NCBI GenBank assembly: GCA_002298885.1
Contig: DBMK01000007.1
Span: forward strand, 1-5,251
Direction: 5' to 3'
DNA: 5,251 nt
From: Anaerolineaceae bacterium UBA700
GTDB lineage: Bacteria; Chloroflexota; Anaerolineae; Anaerolineales; Anaerolineaceae
In this document: in pieces, positions 5,251 through 5,251 of the stretch
Layout of the letters: each line of letters starts with the position of its first letter
How positions within the stretch are numbered: the first letter of the stretch is position 1
Translations under genes and position numbers: made by a program
Notes under the pieces: generated by a model
Database searches by the model: none
What the model was told of the DNA's origin: nothing
Seen by the model: only the letters and a program-made list of their open reading frames with translations

Positions 5251-5251
5251 C

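Overview
The window is one GC-rich bacterial segment holding four chromosomal genes and one complete insertion sequence. No single gene fixes the lineage. The divergent Tgt subfamily, the form of PolX and the mixture of GC-rich genes with AT-rich palindromic spacers recall Chloroflexota (Anaerolineae-like) genomes. That placement is an impression from remembered family sequences, not a search result.

Layout. On the minus strand, positions 2687 to 46 carry a tight three-gene cluster read leftward: a small DUF3052-like protein, a DinB-family putative metalloenzyme, and a PolX DNA polymerase/3'-5' exonuclease with a C-terminal PHP domain. The gaps are 22 and 4 bases, so the three are probably one transcript. 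On the plus strand, 2785-3909 is a divergent tRNA-guanine transglycosylase. The two transcription units diverge from a spacer of about 100 bp that is almost entirely one 77-bp inverted repeat (2713-2789). Each arm ends in an outward-facing TATAAT, so the palindrome looks like a symmetric two-way promoter. It also makes the tgt start uncertain (2785 or 2794).

Immediately after the tgt stop is a second, unrelated palindrome (3910-3973, arms of 30 bp). Abutting it is an intact IS4-family element (3974-5250, 1277 bp) with terminal inverted repeats beginning CTGATTGACTGACA and a single DDE transposase. The IS appears to have cut the right arm of the palindromic repeat; the window ends one base after the IS, so the target duplication cannot be read.

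Function. PolX is a repair enzyme, and DinB-fold proteins are often stress- or thiol-linked, so the minus-strand cluster may be a small repair or stress unit; this is inference. Tgt modifies tRNA and shares only the intergenic region with that cluster. I found no RNA gene, CRISPR array or defence system. The points most worth a second look are the missing third polymerase aspartate in PolX, the altered substrate loop of Tgt, the symmetric promoter palindrome, and the IS-in-palindrome junction.
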